Under the pieces are notes generated by a model. The model had not been told where the DNA came from, did not search any database, and saw only the letters and a list, made by a program, of their open reading frames with translations. Source: an uncultured Verrucomicrobium sp. (GTDB taxonomy: Bacteria; Verrucomicrobiota; Verrucomicrobiia; Methylacidiphilales; GAS474). From it: a stretch of 7,227 bases of DNA. The DNA lies in contig CAISZB010000222.1 of assembly GCA_903889845.1 (NCBI GenBank), positions 1-7,227 of the forward strand, given 5' to 3'. Every line of letters begins with the position of its first letter. Within the stretch, counting starts at the first letter, position 1. A program made the translations under genes and the position numbers. Positions 1 through 5,865 of the stretch are shown here, in pieces.

Positions 1-27
1 AACCAATCGGCAGGGGCGGGAGCCAAC

Positions 28-46
28 CTGAGGGGGCACCCCTCAG
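28..46 (-). terminator. GC-rich hairpin downstream of the DUF423 gene
   Basis: A perfect 8-bp stem (CTGAGGGG / CCCCTCAG) closes a 3-base loop about 70 bases beyond the stop codon of the minus-strand DUF423 gene. It could end that transcript or stabilise its 3' end. There is no run of T on the minus strand after the stem, so it is not a typical intrinsic terminator. Apart from this hairpin I see nothing recognisable in positions 1-114. Confidence 0.35.
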
Positions 47-114
47 AAGCCTACAACGTGCGTCCGTCGCGACCCACCCAGGTCCGCGCGCCAGTCCCGA
101 AGGGCCGCCCCGGC

Positions 115-501
115 TCATTTCTCCTCGTTACGCAGTCCCTTCCAGCCCGTCCAGGCGAGGGCGCCCCAGCCGTAGAGGAAGAGGAGGCCGCCGAAGGGCG
201 TCACGGCGCCGACCCAGCGCGGCGCCCCCAACCCCAGGGCGTAGAGGGACCCGCTGAAGAGGACGATCCCGAGGGCGAAGCCCCCTCGCGTGCGGCACGG
301 GATGCCCTCCTCCCGCGCCAACGCCAGGAGGACGACGGCGTGGATCAGGTGGTAAAGAACCGCCGTTTTCCAGACCTCCGTCATCCCGCGCAGGGCCAGC
401 GATGACGCCAGCGCATGGGCGCCGAAGGCCCCGAGGGCGACGCCGGTGAAGCCGAAGATTCCGGCGGCGAGGAGGCGTCGGGAGGGGGTGTGGAGGGTCA
501 T
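115..501 (-). CDS. DUF423 small integral membrane protein
   Basis: A 128-residue protein of the DUF423 (YgdD-like) family, whose members are small inner-membrane proteins of unknown biochemical function. The family pattern is visible along the whole length: GAFGAHAL at residues 24-31, a TAVLYHLIHA stretch at 46-55, LFSGSLYAL at 81-89 and TPFGGLLFLYGW at 101-112. Four hydrophobic segments (about 10-30, 46-63, 72-91 and 98-119) fit the usual four-helix topology, and the length is normal, so the gene looks intact. The ATG at 501 gives a family-typical N-terminus; the bases before it are pyrimidine-rich with no Shine-Dalgarno. It is divergent from the PfkB kinase gene across 69 bp, and nothing in the context indicates a shared function. 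Confidence 0.9.
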   Translation of the reverse strand: MTLHTPSRRLLAAGIFGFTGVALGAFGAHALASSLALRGMTEVWKTAVLYHLIHAVVLLALAREEGIPCRTRGGFALGIVLFSGSLYALGLGAPRWVGAVTPFGGLLFLYGWGALAWTGWKGLRNEEK

Positions 502-531
502 AAAAGAAAGGGGTGCTCCATTGCTGGCGGC

Positions 532-560
532 TTGCCATCAGCCTTTTGTACTGCTAATAT
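532..560 (+). promoter_or_regulatory. Sigma70-type promoter of the PfkB kinase gene
   Basis: TTGCCA at 532-537 and TAATAT at 555-560 are separated by 17 bp, each close to the sigma70 consensus. Transcription would begin around 567, only about 4 bases before the ATG at 571, which also lacks a Shine-Dalgarno. The kinase mRNA may therefore be nearly leaderless. The promoter sits in the 69-bp gap between the divergent DUF423 and kinase genes. I found no equally good promoter for DUF423. Confidence 0.6.
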
Positions 561-570
561 TGCCGCCCTT

Positions 571-1683
571 ATGACAGATTCTCGTGTGGCGCGGCAGACA
601 GCGGAACGTCTCATCGGCTCCCGGGCCCAGCTCCTGAAATACCAGTGCCTGCTCGGGTTCGACGGCTTCGTCGATGAGATTTATCATGTCGTCGAGCAGC
701 GTCAATCCCCGACGAAGTTCACCCCCTACGGCGCGGTGAAGCCCTTCGGCTCCGTCATCGCCGGGTCGACCGGGAAGGGTGCGGCCTTCGAGGTCGTCGA
801 GCAGGCCGTCCGCATGGGCGGCAACGGGCCGTTGACCGCCTTCGCGCTGAGCACCCTAGGCGCCCCCGTTCACTACATCGGCATGTGCGGCTACCCGACG
901 CTCCACCCCGTCTTCGCCGAAGTCGCCAAGCGGGCGAAAGTCCACTCCATCGCCAACCCCGCCCTGACCCGCACCCTCGAATTCCCCGACGGCAAGGTCG
1001 TCCTCAGCCAGAACGAGAGCGTCAACGAGGTGAGCTGGGACAACATCAAGAAGCGCCTGACCGAGGCGAAGTTCAAGAAGACCTGGAGCGACGCCCACTT
1101 CATCGGCATCGTCAACTGGACGACCCTCCCCCACCTCTCCGCGATCTGGAAGCGGCTCCTCTCCGACTACGCCCCGGTGAAGGGCGCGGCCCGGAAGCTG
1201 ATCTTCTTCGACCTCGGCGACCCCTCCGCGCGGATCGACGCCGACCTCCTCGCCGCGCTGAAGATCATCTCCGAGTTCCAGGAACAGCACGACGTCATCC
1301 TCGGCCTCAACGAGGAGGAGGCGAACCAGGTCGCCCGCGTCCTGCGCCTGAAGAAGGCCCCCGCGACGCCGAAGGGAACCGCCTCCCTCGCCGCCGCGAT
1401 CCGGGAGAAACTCGTTCTCCACACCGTCGTCATCCATCCGACGAAGTATGCCGCCGCCGCCGACGCCCAGGGCGAGGCGATCCTCGACGGCCCCTACACG
1501 GCGAAGCCGAAGACGACCGTCGGCGCCGGGGACCACTTCAACGCCGGCTTCGTCATCGGGCGGCTGCTGGGCCTGGCCCTGCCCCACTCGATCCAGCTGG
1601 CCGTGGCCAGCAGCGGCTTCTACGTCCGCCACGCCACGAGCCCGAACCGGGAGCAGCTGGTGCGGTTCTTGCAGACGCTATAA
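571..1683 (+). CDS. PfkB-family (ribokinase-like) carbohydrate kinase
   Basis: A 370-residue cytoplasmic kinase of the PfkB/ribokinase superfamily, which transfers phosphate from ATP to a sugar or nucleoside hydroxyl. An N-terminal strand LLGFDGFVDEI (27-36) resembles the substrate-side entry of the fold. The first signature is GGNGPLTAFALSTLG (83-97). The second, ATP-site signature is TTVGAGDHFNAGF (315-327), with Asp321 the expected catalytic base and GAGD forming the anion hole. Just upstream, VVIHPTKYAAA (286-296) matches the strand preceding the second signature in the family. It is somewhat longer than typical ribokinases (about 300 residues). Starting at the ATG at 571 removes a 52-residue upstream extension that is only the antisense of DUF423, and fits the promoter at 532-560. 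The substrate cannot be read from sequence; adenosine-, fructose- or ribose-type substrates are all possible. It lies next to, but outside, the repeat-bounded galactoside cassette, so a role in that pathway is unproven. Confidence 0.85.
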   Translation: MTDSRVARQTAERLIGSRAQLLKYQCLLGFDGFVDEIYHVVEQRQSPTKFTPYGAVKPFGSVIAGSTGKGAAFEVVEQAVRMGGNGPLTAFALSTLGAPVHYIGMCGYPTLHPVFAEVAKRAKVHSIANPALTRTLEFPDGKVVLSQNESVNEVSWDNIKKRLTEAKFKKTWSDAHFIGIVNWTTLPHLSAIWKRLLSDYAPVKGAARKLIFFDLGDPSARIDADLLAALKIISEFQEQHDVILGLNEEEANQVARVLRLKKAPATPKGTASLAAAIREKLVLHTVVIHPTKYAAAADAQGEAILDGPYTAKPKTTVGAGDHFNAGFVIGRLLGLALPHSIQLAVASSGFYVRHATSPNREQLVRFLQTL

Positions 1684-1696
1684 ACCCAGCCAGACG

Positions 1697-1728
1697 CACT
1701 GCGCGGGGAGAATCCTCCTCCCGCAGTG
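1697..1728 (+). terminator. Stem-loop after the PfkB kinase gene
   Basis: CACTGCG (1697-1703) pairs with CGCAGTG (1722-1728), and the stem continues inward as GGGGAG against CTCCTC with two mismatches, giving about 14 pairs around a short AATC loop. It starts 14 bases after the kinase stop codon, the usual place for a terminator. There is no T-tract, so factor-independent termination is uncertain. Its distal arm overlaps the edge of the left inverted repeat. Confidence 0.45.
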
Positions 1729-1922
1729 ATTCCTCCCAAGGAGGTTAGATTCAGCGGAGTAGAACTCTCCTTGGGAGAATGGCCTTTAGGATAGCGCCAT
1801 AGTTCCTTCTACCGCATCCGAGCCGGGAGGCTTGGAGGGCGGCACGCCCTCCATTCGTTCAAACGCGCGGCTCGCCTCCACCTGTACAGGGGAGCGAAGC
1901 GATTGTAGCCAGCCCCGAAGGG
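1719..1922 (-). repeat. Left copy of a ~200-bp inverted, hairpin-rich repeat
   Basis: The reverse complement of this segment matches 6701-6907. Two blocks are identical between copies: 39 bp (1832-1870 matching 6753-6791) and 44 bp (1743-1786 matching 6837-6880). A 15-bp block (1726-1740 matching 6883-6897) and a roughly 50-bp block with five mismatches (from 1871 to 1922) are also shared. The roughly 46 bp between the two identical blocks is diverged but still alignable. Within the repeat are the palindrome CCTGTACAGG, a perfect 9-bp stem (TGGAGGGCG / CGCCCTCCA), and two arms containing CTCCCAAGGAG and CTCCTTGGGAG that can pair with each other. The repeat begins 8 bp past the DUF4832 stop codon. 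No reading frame in it looks like a gene. Confidence 0.93.
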
Positions 1923-1929
1923 CCGTGAT

Positions 1930-3357
1930 TCAGCTTCGCGGCCCCTGAACCTTCACTTCGCCCAGCGGGTACCAGCCGCCCTCGGTCCGCCCCGCGATGC
2001 CGAGGCGGAAGAGCGGCGTGCTCTCGCCCTGGGCCTGTACCAGGCCGACGGCGAGGCGGTAGGTGCCGGGGGGAACGGTCCCGAAATCGACATGGGCTTC
2101 CTCCCGCACCGTCTGGCCGGGCATCCAGGCCGTGGGATGGCATTCCAGGGGCCACGCGACACGAACAGGCCACCTCGCCTCGTCGAGCAACGCGAGTGCG
2201 ACGGCGCAGGGAACGTAGACGGGGGCGACGCCGTCGTTCGTCCAGTCAAGGCGGACGATGGCGGGCTGTCCGGACGCGAGCGTTGCCGGAGACTCGGCGC
2301 GGGCAAGGACGAAGTAGTACCCCATTCGGTTCGCGAGGCGCTCCACCAGCGCCGTCTCCTCCCCGACGAGCTGGTCGGCGGCCTGGCCGCCGCCGAGGCC
2401 GATCCAACTGGGGCCTCCCTTCTCGACGCAGGAGGCCAGAGGGTATCCGTAGCCGTTCTTCGGCGGGCCGTCCCACCAGCCGAGCTTTTTCAGGCTCGGG
2501 TAACCGTCGAAAAACTCGAAGACCGCGGGCTCCCGGCCCAGGAGGAAGGACGACTCGCCGCCGTCACTGTTGCCGCAGATCCCGTCGCGCCGCAGGCCCA
2601 TTCCTTGGACGACGACCCATTCGTAAATCGGCCCGTACTTCGCGCTGCCGAAGGGGACGATCAGCTGGGTGCGATGGAAGGCGTCGCGGTAGAGGATGAG
2701 GAGGGCGCGCAATTGTTCCGGGGCGATATCGACGATTTCCTTGTTGAGGCGGGAGAAGGGATAGAGATGCCCCTCGCCCCAGTTGCCGTAATCCCGGACG
2801 TCGATGTAGGAAATATCGGGATTGCCGTCGTAACGGTCGGCGAGGGCGCGGACGAATTTCGCGGTCTTGGCCTGGTAGATCGGATCGGCGAAGTCGGGGA
2901 CCCACTTGTCGCCGGGCGTCCCGGCGGTCGCCATCGGTTGCGTGTCGAGGTGGACGAGCCAGCCCTTCGCCCCGGCGCCGTCGTTGAAGACCCACTTCGG
3001 CGCGGCGTAGCCGCCCGGCGCGCGGGTGTGGCTGCTGAGGGCCATCACGCCGAAGCCGAAGGGCTTCCCCAGCGCCTTCCAGGCCGCGATCGTCCGGTCG
3101 ATCGGGGCCCAATCGTAGACGTCCTCGGCGGGATTCAGTTGCGCCCACTCGAAGCGGTCGTAGCCCGCCGCGGCCAGCGCCAGGACGCGGGGCGTCTGCC
3201 CCGAGGGCATGCCGTAGGCCACCCAGCCCTTGCCGGGATTGATCAGGACGTCGGGGATCGGTTGGGGTGTCATGACGACGGTCGCCTCGTCGGCCCAGGC
3301 GGAGGAGAGGCAGAGGGCGACGGCGAGGAACCGGGCGATGGTCGTCGCGGTGGGCAT
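1930..3357 (-). CDS. Secreted DUF4832-type glycosidase-like TIM-barrel protein
   Basis: A 475-residue exported protein. Residues 1-22 form a signal peptide with a hydrophobic core (ARFLAVALCLSSA) and an Ala-Trp-Ala site before Asp23. The mature protein opens with NPGKGW (40-45), then RFEWAQLNPAEDVYDWAPID (68-87), the pattern of DUF4832/DUF4874 and GH42-like barrels. YIDVRDYGNWGEGH (184-197) ends a barrel strand, and Glu195 is a plausible acid/base. FEFFDGY (280-286) could supply the second carboxylate, but this is inference. From about 340 (RLANRMGYYFVLARAE) to the end is the beta-sandwich part of DUF4832. These proteins are annotated as glycoside-hydrolase-like or beta-galactosidase-like, often without biochemical proof. 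The ATG at 3357 is chosen because the signal peptide follows directly; no Shine-Dalgarno is seen. It lies 227 bp downstream of the GH4 gene on the same strand, so it may be co-transcribed or have its own promoter. It probably attacks an external glycan upstream of the cytosolic GH4 step. Confidence 0.8.
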   Translation of the reverse strand: MPTATTIARFLAVALCLSSAWADEATVVMTPQPIPDVLINPGKGWVAYGMPSGQTPRVLALAAAGYDRFEWAQLNPAEDVYDWAPIDRTIAAWKALGKPFGFGVMALSSHTRAPGGYAAPKWVFNDGAGAKGWLVHLDTQPMATAGTPGDKWVPDFADPIYQAKTAKFVRALADRYDGNPDISYIDVRDYGNWGEGHLYPFSRLNKEIVDIAPEQLRALLILYRDAFHRTQLIVPFGSAKYGPIYEWVVVQGMGLRRDGICGNSDGGESSFLLGREPAVFEFFDGYPSLKKLGWWDGPPKNGYGYPLASCVEKGGPSWIGLGGGQAADQLVGEETALVERLANRMGYYFVLARAESPATLASGQPAIVRLDWTNDGVAPVYVPCAVALALLDEARWPVRVAWPLECHPTAWMPGQTVREEAHVDFGTVPPGTYRLAVGLVQAQGESTPLFRLGIAGRTEGGWYPLGEVKVQGPRS

Positions 3358-3584
3358 GAGAGCATTCTTGTAGCGTGTCTGGCGGGAAAACGGGAATATT
3401 AATGCTGAATTGCTTTGTGCGTGTTTGAGAAAGGGGCGCGAAGGGGAAGGGACACCCCTTCGGGGCAGGGACTGCCGTCGCGATAGCGACAAAGAGATAA
3501 AGGGGCCAACTGACTGGCAGGGCCGGGATCCAATCCCGAAAGGGCCATACAGGGAGCGGAACGAGCTTCGCAGGGCCGCGGAGC
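3358..3584 (-). other. Hairpin-rich gap between the GH4 and DUF4832 genes
   Basis: This 227-bp non-coding stretch holds several short perfect stem-loops: CGGGAT / ATCCCG with a 3-base loop (3524-3538), GTCGC / GCGAC with a 4-base loop (3477-3490), and CCCC / GGGG around TTC (about 3453-3463). The motif AGGGCC occurs three times between 3519 and 3577. The part nearest the DUF4832 start is AT-rich and contains TAATAT on the minus strand (3396-3401), a possible -10 box 39 bases before the ATG, but no convincing -35 is present at the right distance. The region may process or attenuate a two-gene transcript, or may be another dispersed repeat with no second copy in this window. Confidence 0.5.
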
Positions 3585-3596
3585 CTACTCCGCAGC
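3575..3596 (-). terminator. Stem-loop enclosing the GH4 stop codon
   Basis: On the minus strand the arms GCTGCGGAG and CTCCGCGGC pair over 9 positions (one a U-G wobble) around the tetraloop TAGG, which contains the TAG stop codon of the GH4 gene. The stem is strong but no T-tract follows. It could slow ribosomes at the stop, protect the mRNA 3' end, or partly terminate transcription before the DUF4832 gene. Confidence 0.4.
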
Positions 3597-5783
3597 CCCG
3601 GTCTCGACGAGGGCGGAATAGCTCGAATCGACGTGCGACTCGAAGTGGCCGCTGAGGGAGCCGGAGCCGCCGCTGTGGGCGTCGCCCAGGGCGGTAAGGC
3701 GGGCATAGATGTCGAAGAGGAAGTTCCCGGCCTTCGGATCGAGCCCGGCGGCCTTGAACGGGATCTCCACCTCGACTTCGTAGCCCGCTCCCTTCTTGCT
3801 CGGGGCGCAGCGGATGGCCGACTGCGCGGCGGGCAGGGGCTTGAGGGTGCGGTCGAGGAGGAGGGCCTTCTTCGCCCCCGGCTGGGGGACGACGAAGAAC
3901 TGCTGCACCGGTTCCCCGTCCCCGGCGGCGAAGAACAGTTCCAGGCACGAGCCTTCCCAAGGCCGCGAATCGGGGGTGATCTTCGAGTCGTCGACGGCGA
4001 CGCGCAGGGCGATCCGGTCGCCCTTCCGGCCGATGGTCCCCTCGGCGGCGGGGAAGCCGGAGAGGCGGACCTCGAAGGGGGCGCCTTCCTTGGCGCTGCC
4101 CTGGAGAACGGTACGGGGACGGGAGAGGCCGTCGCGGAGGAAAAGATCGGTGGAGGCGAGTTTCGACTTCGATTCGAGGACGATGCGGAGGCCCGCCTTC
4201 GCGTCGCCCGGGTAAGGGAGGGCAACGTCCTTGCGGACGCTCTTCCCGGCGGGAAGGGCGAGGGTGACGGTGATGGCCTTCCCGGCTTCGCCCGTCCCGG
4301 CGAAGGGGAGGGCCTGGACGGAGAGGGCGACGGTGACGGCTTTCGGGCGGGGATTCTTCGCGACGACTTCGGCCTGCACGAAACCTTTTTTCGTGGAGGG
4401 GCGGACGCGGGCTTCGGCGACAATCCGGTCGCCGGTGCCCTTCAGGGCCTTGCCGGTGTTCGGGATCGTCGGGGCGAAGGCACCGAGGAGGCCGACCTTC
4501 TGGTGGGCCTCGATGAGGTCGTCGCACAGCGCCCAGATCTTGTCGAGGGGGAGGACGGTGGCGGTGTGCGGGTCGAGCATCGCGGCGTGGTAGATGTGTT
4601 CCCGCTTCCCGGTGAGGGCGGCCTCGACGGTGAGGTCCTGGACGTTGACGTTTGTCCGGCAGATCGCGGCGAGCTGCGGCGGGAGGTTGCCGATGTGGGT
4701 CGGCTGGATGCCCTGGCCATCGACGAGGCAGGGGACCTCGACGCAGGCGTGGGCGGGCAGGTTGTCGATCAGGCCGCGGTTGGGGACGTTCCCGTAGACG
4801 ACGCGGGGCTTGTTCGTCTGGCTGGAATGGATGATGTAGGAGCCGTACTCGTGGGTCTGGGGCCGGATCGCGATGCCGGTCTTGGCGTCCGTGCCCAGGA
4901 GTTCGGCCTCGGTCTTCTCCCACGTGCCGATGATCGCCTCGCAGCGGCGCAGGTACTCGTCGATCGGGATGTCGAACTGGTCGATCACCTTCTTGCCGTG
5001 ATGGATGAAGTAGGGGACGTACTCGCTCTGGTGCTCGCTCGACTCCGTGACGAAGTAGCCGGTGCGGCGCATCATCTCCATACGCACTTTCTCCTGCTTG
5101 AACTCCGGGTCCTCCAGGAGGGAGAAGAGGAGGGGATAGGCGTCCTGGCCCTTGTACTCGAACTTGAGGAAGAAGGCCATGTGGTTGATCCCGGCGACGA
5201 GGTAGCTGACGTCCTCGTAGGGGAGGCGGGCGAAGTTCGCCAGCATCTGCGAGGTGCCCTGGACGGAGTGGCAGAGGCCGACGTGGGGGATGCCGACGGC
5301 CCGCTCGACGCCCATGCAGTTCATGGCCATCGGATTCGTGTAGTTGAGGAGGAGGCAGCCGGGGGCGCCGACCTCGGCGATGTCCCGCGCGACGGCGTTG
5401 ATCGCCGGGATGGTGCGCAGGGCGCGGAAGATGCCGCCGATGCCCAGGGTGTCCCCGATCGTCTGGAGGAGGCCGTACTTGCGGGGGATCTCGAAGTCGA
5501 TCACGGTCCCCGGCTTGTAGCCGCCGACCTGGATGGTGCAGATGACGTAGCGGGCGCCGCGCACGGCCTCGCGCCGGTCGAGGGTGGCGACGACCTTCGC
5601 CTTCACCTTGAGGGCCGCGATCATCTTCCGGGTCATGACCTCGGCGACCTTCAGGCGGGCGGGATCGATGTCCATCAGGCAGATCGTGGCATCGGACAGT
5701 TCGGGGAACTGGAGGACATCGCCGATGAGGTTCTTGGCGAAGACAACCGATCCGGCCCCGATCAGGGTGATTTTGCAACTCAT
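3585..5783 (-). CDS. melA: GH4 alpha-galactosidase (MelA-like) with C-terminal CBM9-like extension
   Basis: A 732-residue protein. Residues 1-438 align by eye with E. coli MelA, a cytosolic GH4 enzyme that cleaves alpha-galactosides such as melibiose by an NAD+ and Mn2+ dependent redox mechanism. Visible are the Rossmann turn IGAGS (8-12), LMDIDPARL (36-44) at the NAD ribose, LNYTNPMAMN (146-155), GLCHSVQGT (169-177) with metal ligand Cys171, GINHMAF (198-204) with metal ligand His201, GYFVTESSEH (242-251), YGNVPNRGLIDNLP (330-343) and AAMLDPHTA (400-408). All key residues are intact. Ordinary GH4 enzymes stop near residue 450. Here a beta-rich Ig-like stretch (about 450-550) follows, then a CBM9-like sandwich (about 555-732) with WEGSCLELFF (609-618) and YEVEVEIPF (668-676). 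No signal peptide is present. Starting at the ATG at 5783 places the Rossmann strand at the N-terminus, as in the family; a 17-residue upstream extension has no family character. Alpha-galacturonidase (LplD) is the nearest alternative activity. It is divergent from the AraC gene. Confidence 0.9.
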   Translation of the reverse strand: MSCKITLIGAGSVVFAKNLIGDVLQFPELSDATICLMDIDPARLKVAEVMTRKMIAALKVKAKVVATLDRREAVRGARYVICTIQVGGYKPGTVIDFEIPRKYGLLQTIGDTLGIGGIFRALRTIPAINAVARDIAEVGAPGCLLLNYTNPMAMNCMGVERAVGIPHVGLCHSVQGTSQMLANFARLPYEDVSYLVAGINHMAFFLKFEYKGQDAYPLLFSLLEDPEFKQEKVRMEMMRRTGYFVTESSEHQSEYVPYFIHHGKKVIDQFDIPIDEYLRRCEAIIGTWEKTEAELLGTDAKTGIAIRPQTHEYGSYIIHSSQTNKPRVVYGNVPNRGLIDNLPAHACVEVPCLVDGQGIQPTHIGNLPPQLAAICRTNVNVQDLTVEAALTGKREHIYHAAMLDPHTATVLPLDKIWALCDDLIEAHQKVGLLGAFAPTIPNTGKALKGTGDRIVAEARVRPSTKKGFVQAEVVAKNPRPKAVTVALSVQALPFAGTGEAGKAITVTLALPAGKSVRKDVALPYPGDAKAGLRIVLESKSKLASTDLFLRDGLSRPRTVLQGSAKEGAPFEVRLSGFPAAEGTIGRKGDRIALRVAVDDSKITPDSRPWEGSCLELFFAAGDGEPVQQFFVVPQPGAKKALLLDRTLKPLPAAQSAIRCAPSKKGAGYEVEVEIPFKAAGLDPKAGNFLFDIYARLTALGDAHSGGSGSLSGHFESHVDSSYSALVETGAAE

Positions 5784-5865
5784 GGTTCCATCATTCCACG
5801 GGGGCCTTTTTTCGCCAGACGATTCTTGTGACATCGATTATCCGATTTGTGATATCCTCTCCGGG
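5784..5865. promoter_or_regulatory. Divergent control region with AraC-type direct-repeat operator
   Basis: This 82-bp gap separates the starts of the GH4 and AraC genes and must hold both promoters. TTGTGACATC (5826-5835) and TTGTGATATC (5847-5856) are direct repeats matching at 9 of 10 positions, offset by exactly 21 bp, two helical turns. AraC-family activators commonly bind tandem half-sites with this spacing, each contacted by the two helix-turn-helix motifs of one monomer. The repeats lie 43-73 bases before the GH4 start, suitable for activating that promoter. They also cover a possible AraC-gene promoter (TTGTGA 5826-5831, an 18-bp gap, then TGATAT 5850-5855), which would allow autoregulation. 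Neither promoter is strong by consensus, as expected for an activator-dependent system. Confidence 0.55.

Noticed and set aside
415..570. A 52-residue N-terminal extension of the PfkB kinase
   Set aside because: It overlaps the DUF423 gene on the other strand, is low-complexity, and lies upstream of the strong promoter at 532-560.
1859..1929. Peptide-like similarity between reading frames running through the two repeat copies
   Set aside because: The shared translated string at the ends of two open frames is explained by the DNA repeat itself; neither frame is otherwise gene-like.
3358..5778. The DUF4832 frame stays open upstream through the gap and across the GH4 gene, giving a 1282-codon frame
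   Set aside because: Upstream of 3357 the translation is Arg/Pro-rich nonsense in the wrong frame of the GH4 gene. A clear signal peptide begins at 3357, so the extension is a composition artefact and not a giant fusion.
3633..5831. A 732-codon open frame on the plus strand, antisense to the GH4 gene
   Set aside because: The translation is dominated by Asp, Glu, Gly, Ala and Val in repetitive order, as expected opposite a GC-rich gene. It shows no domain or family motif, and the minus strand encodes an unmistakable GH4 enzyme.
5784..5834. A 17-residue N-terminal extension of the GH4 protein from an ATG at 5834
   Set aside because: It has no similarity to the GH4 N-terminus, would run through one of the operator repeats, and the Rossmann strand starts directly after the ATG at 5783.
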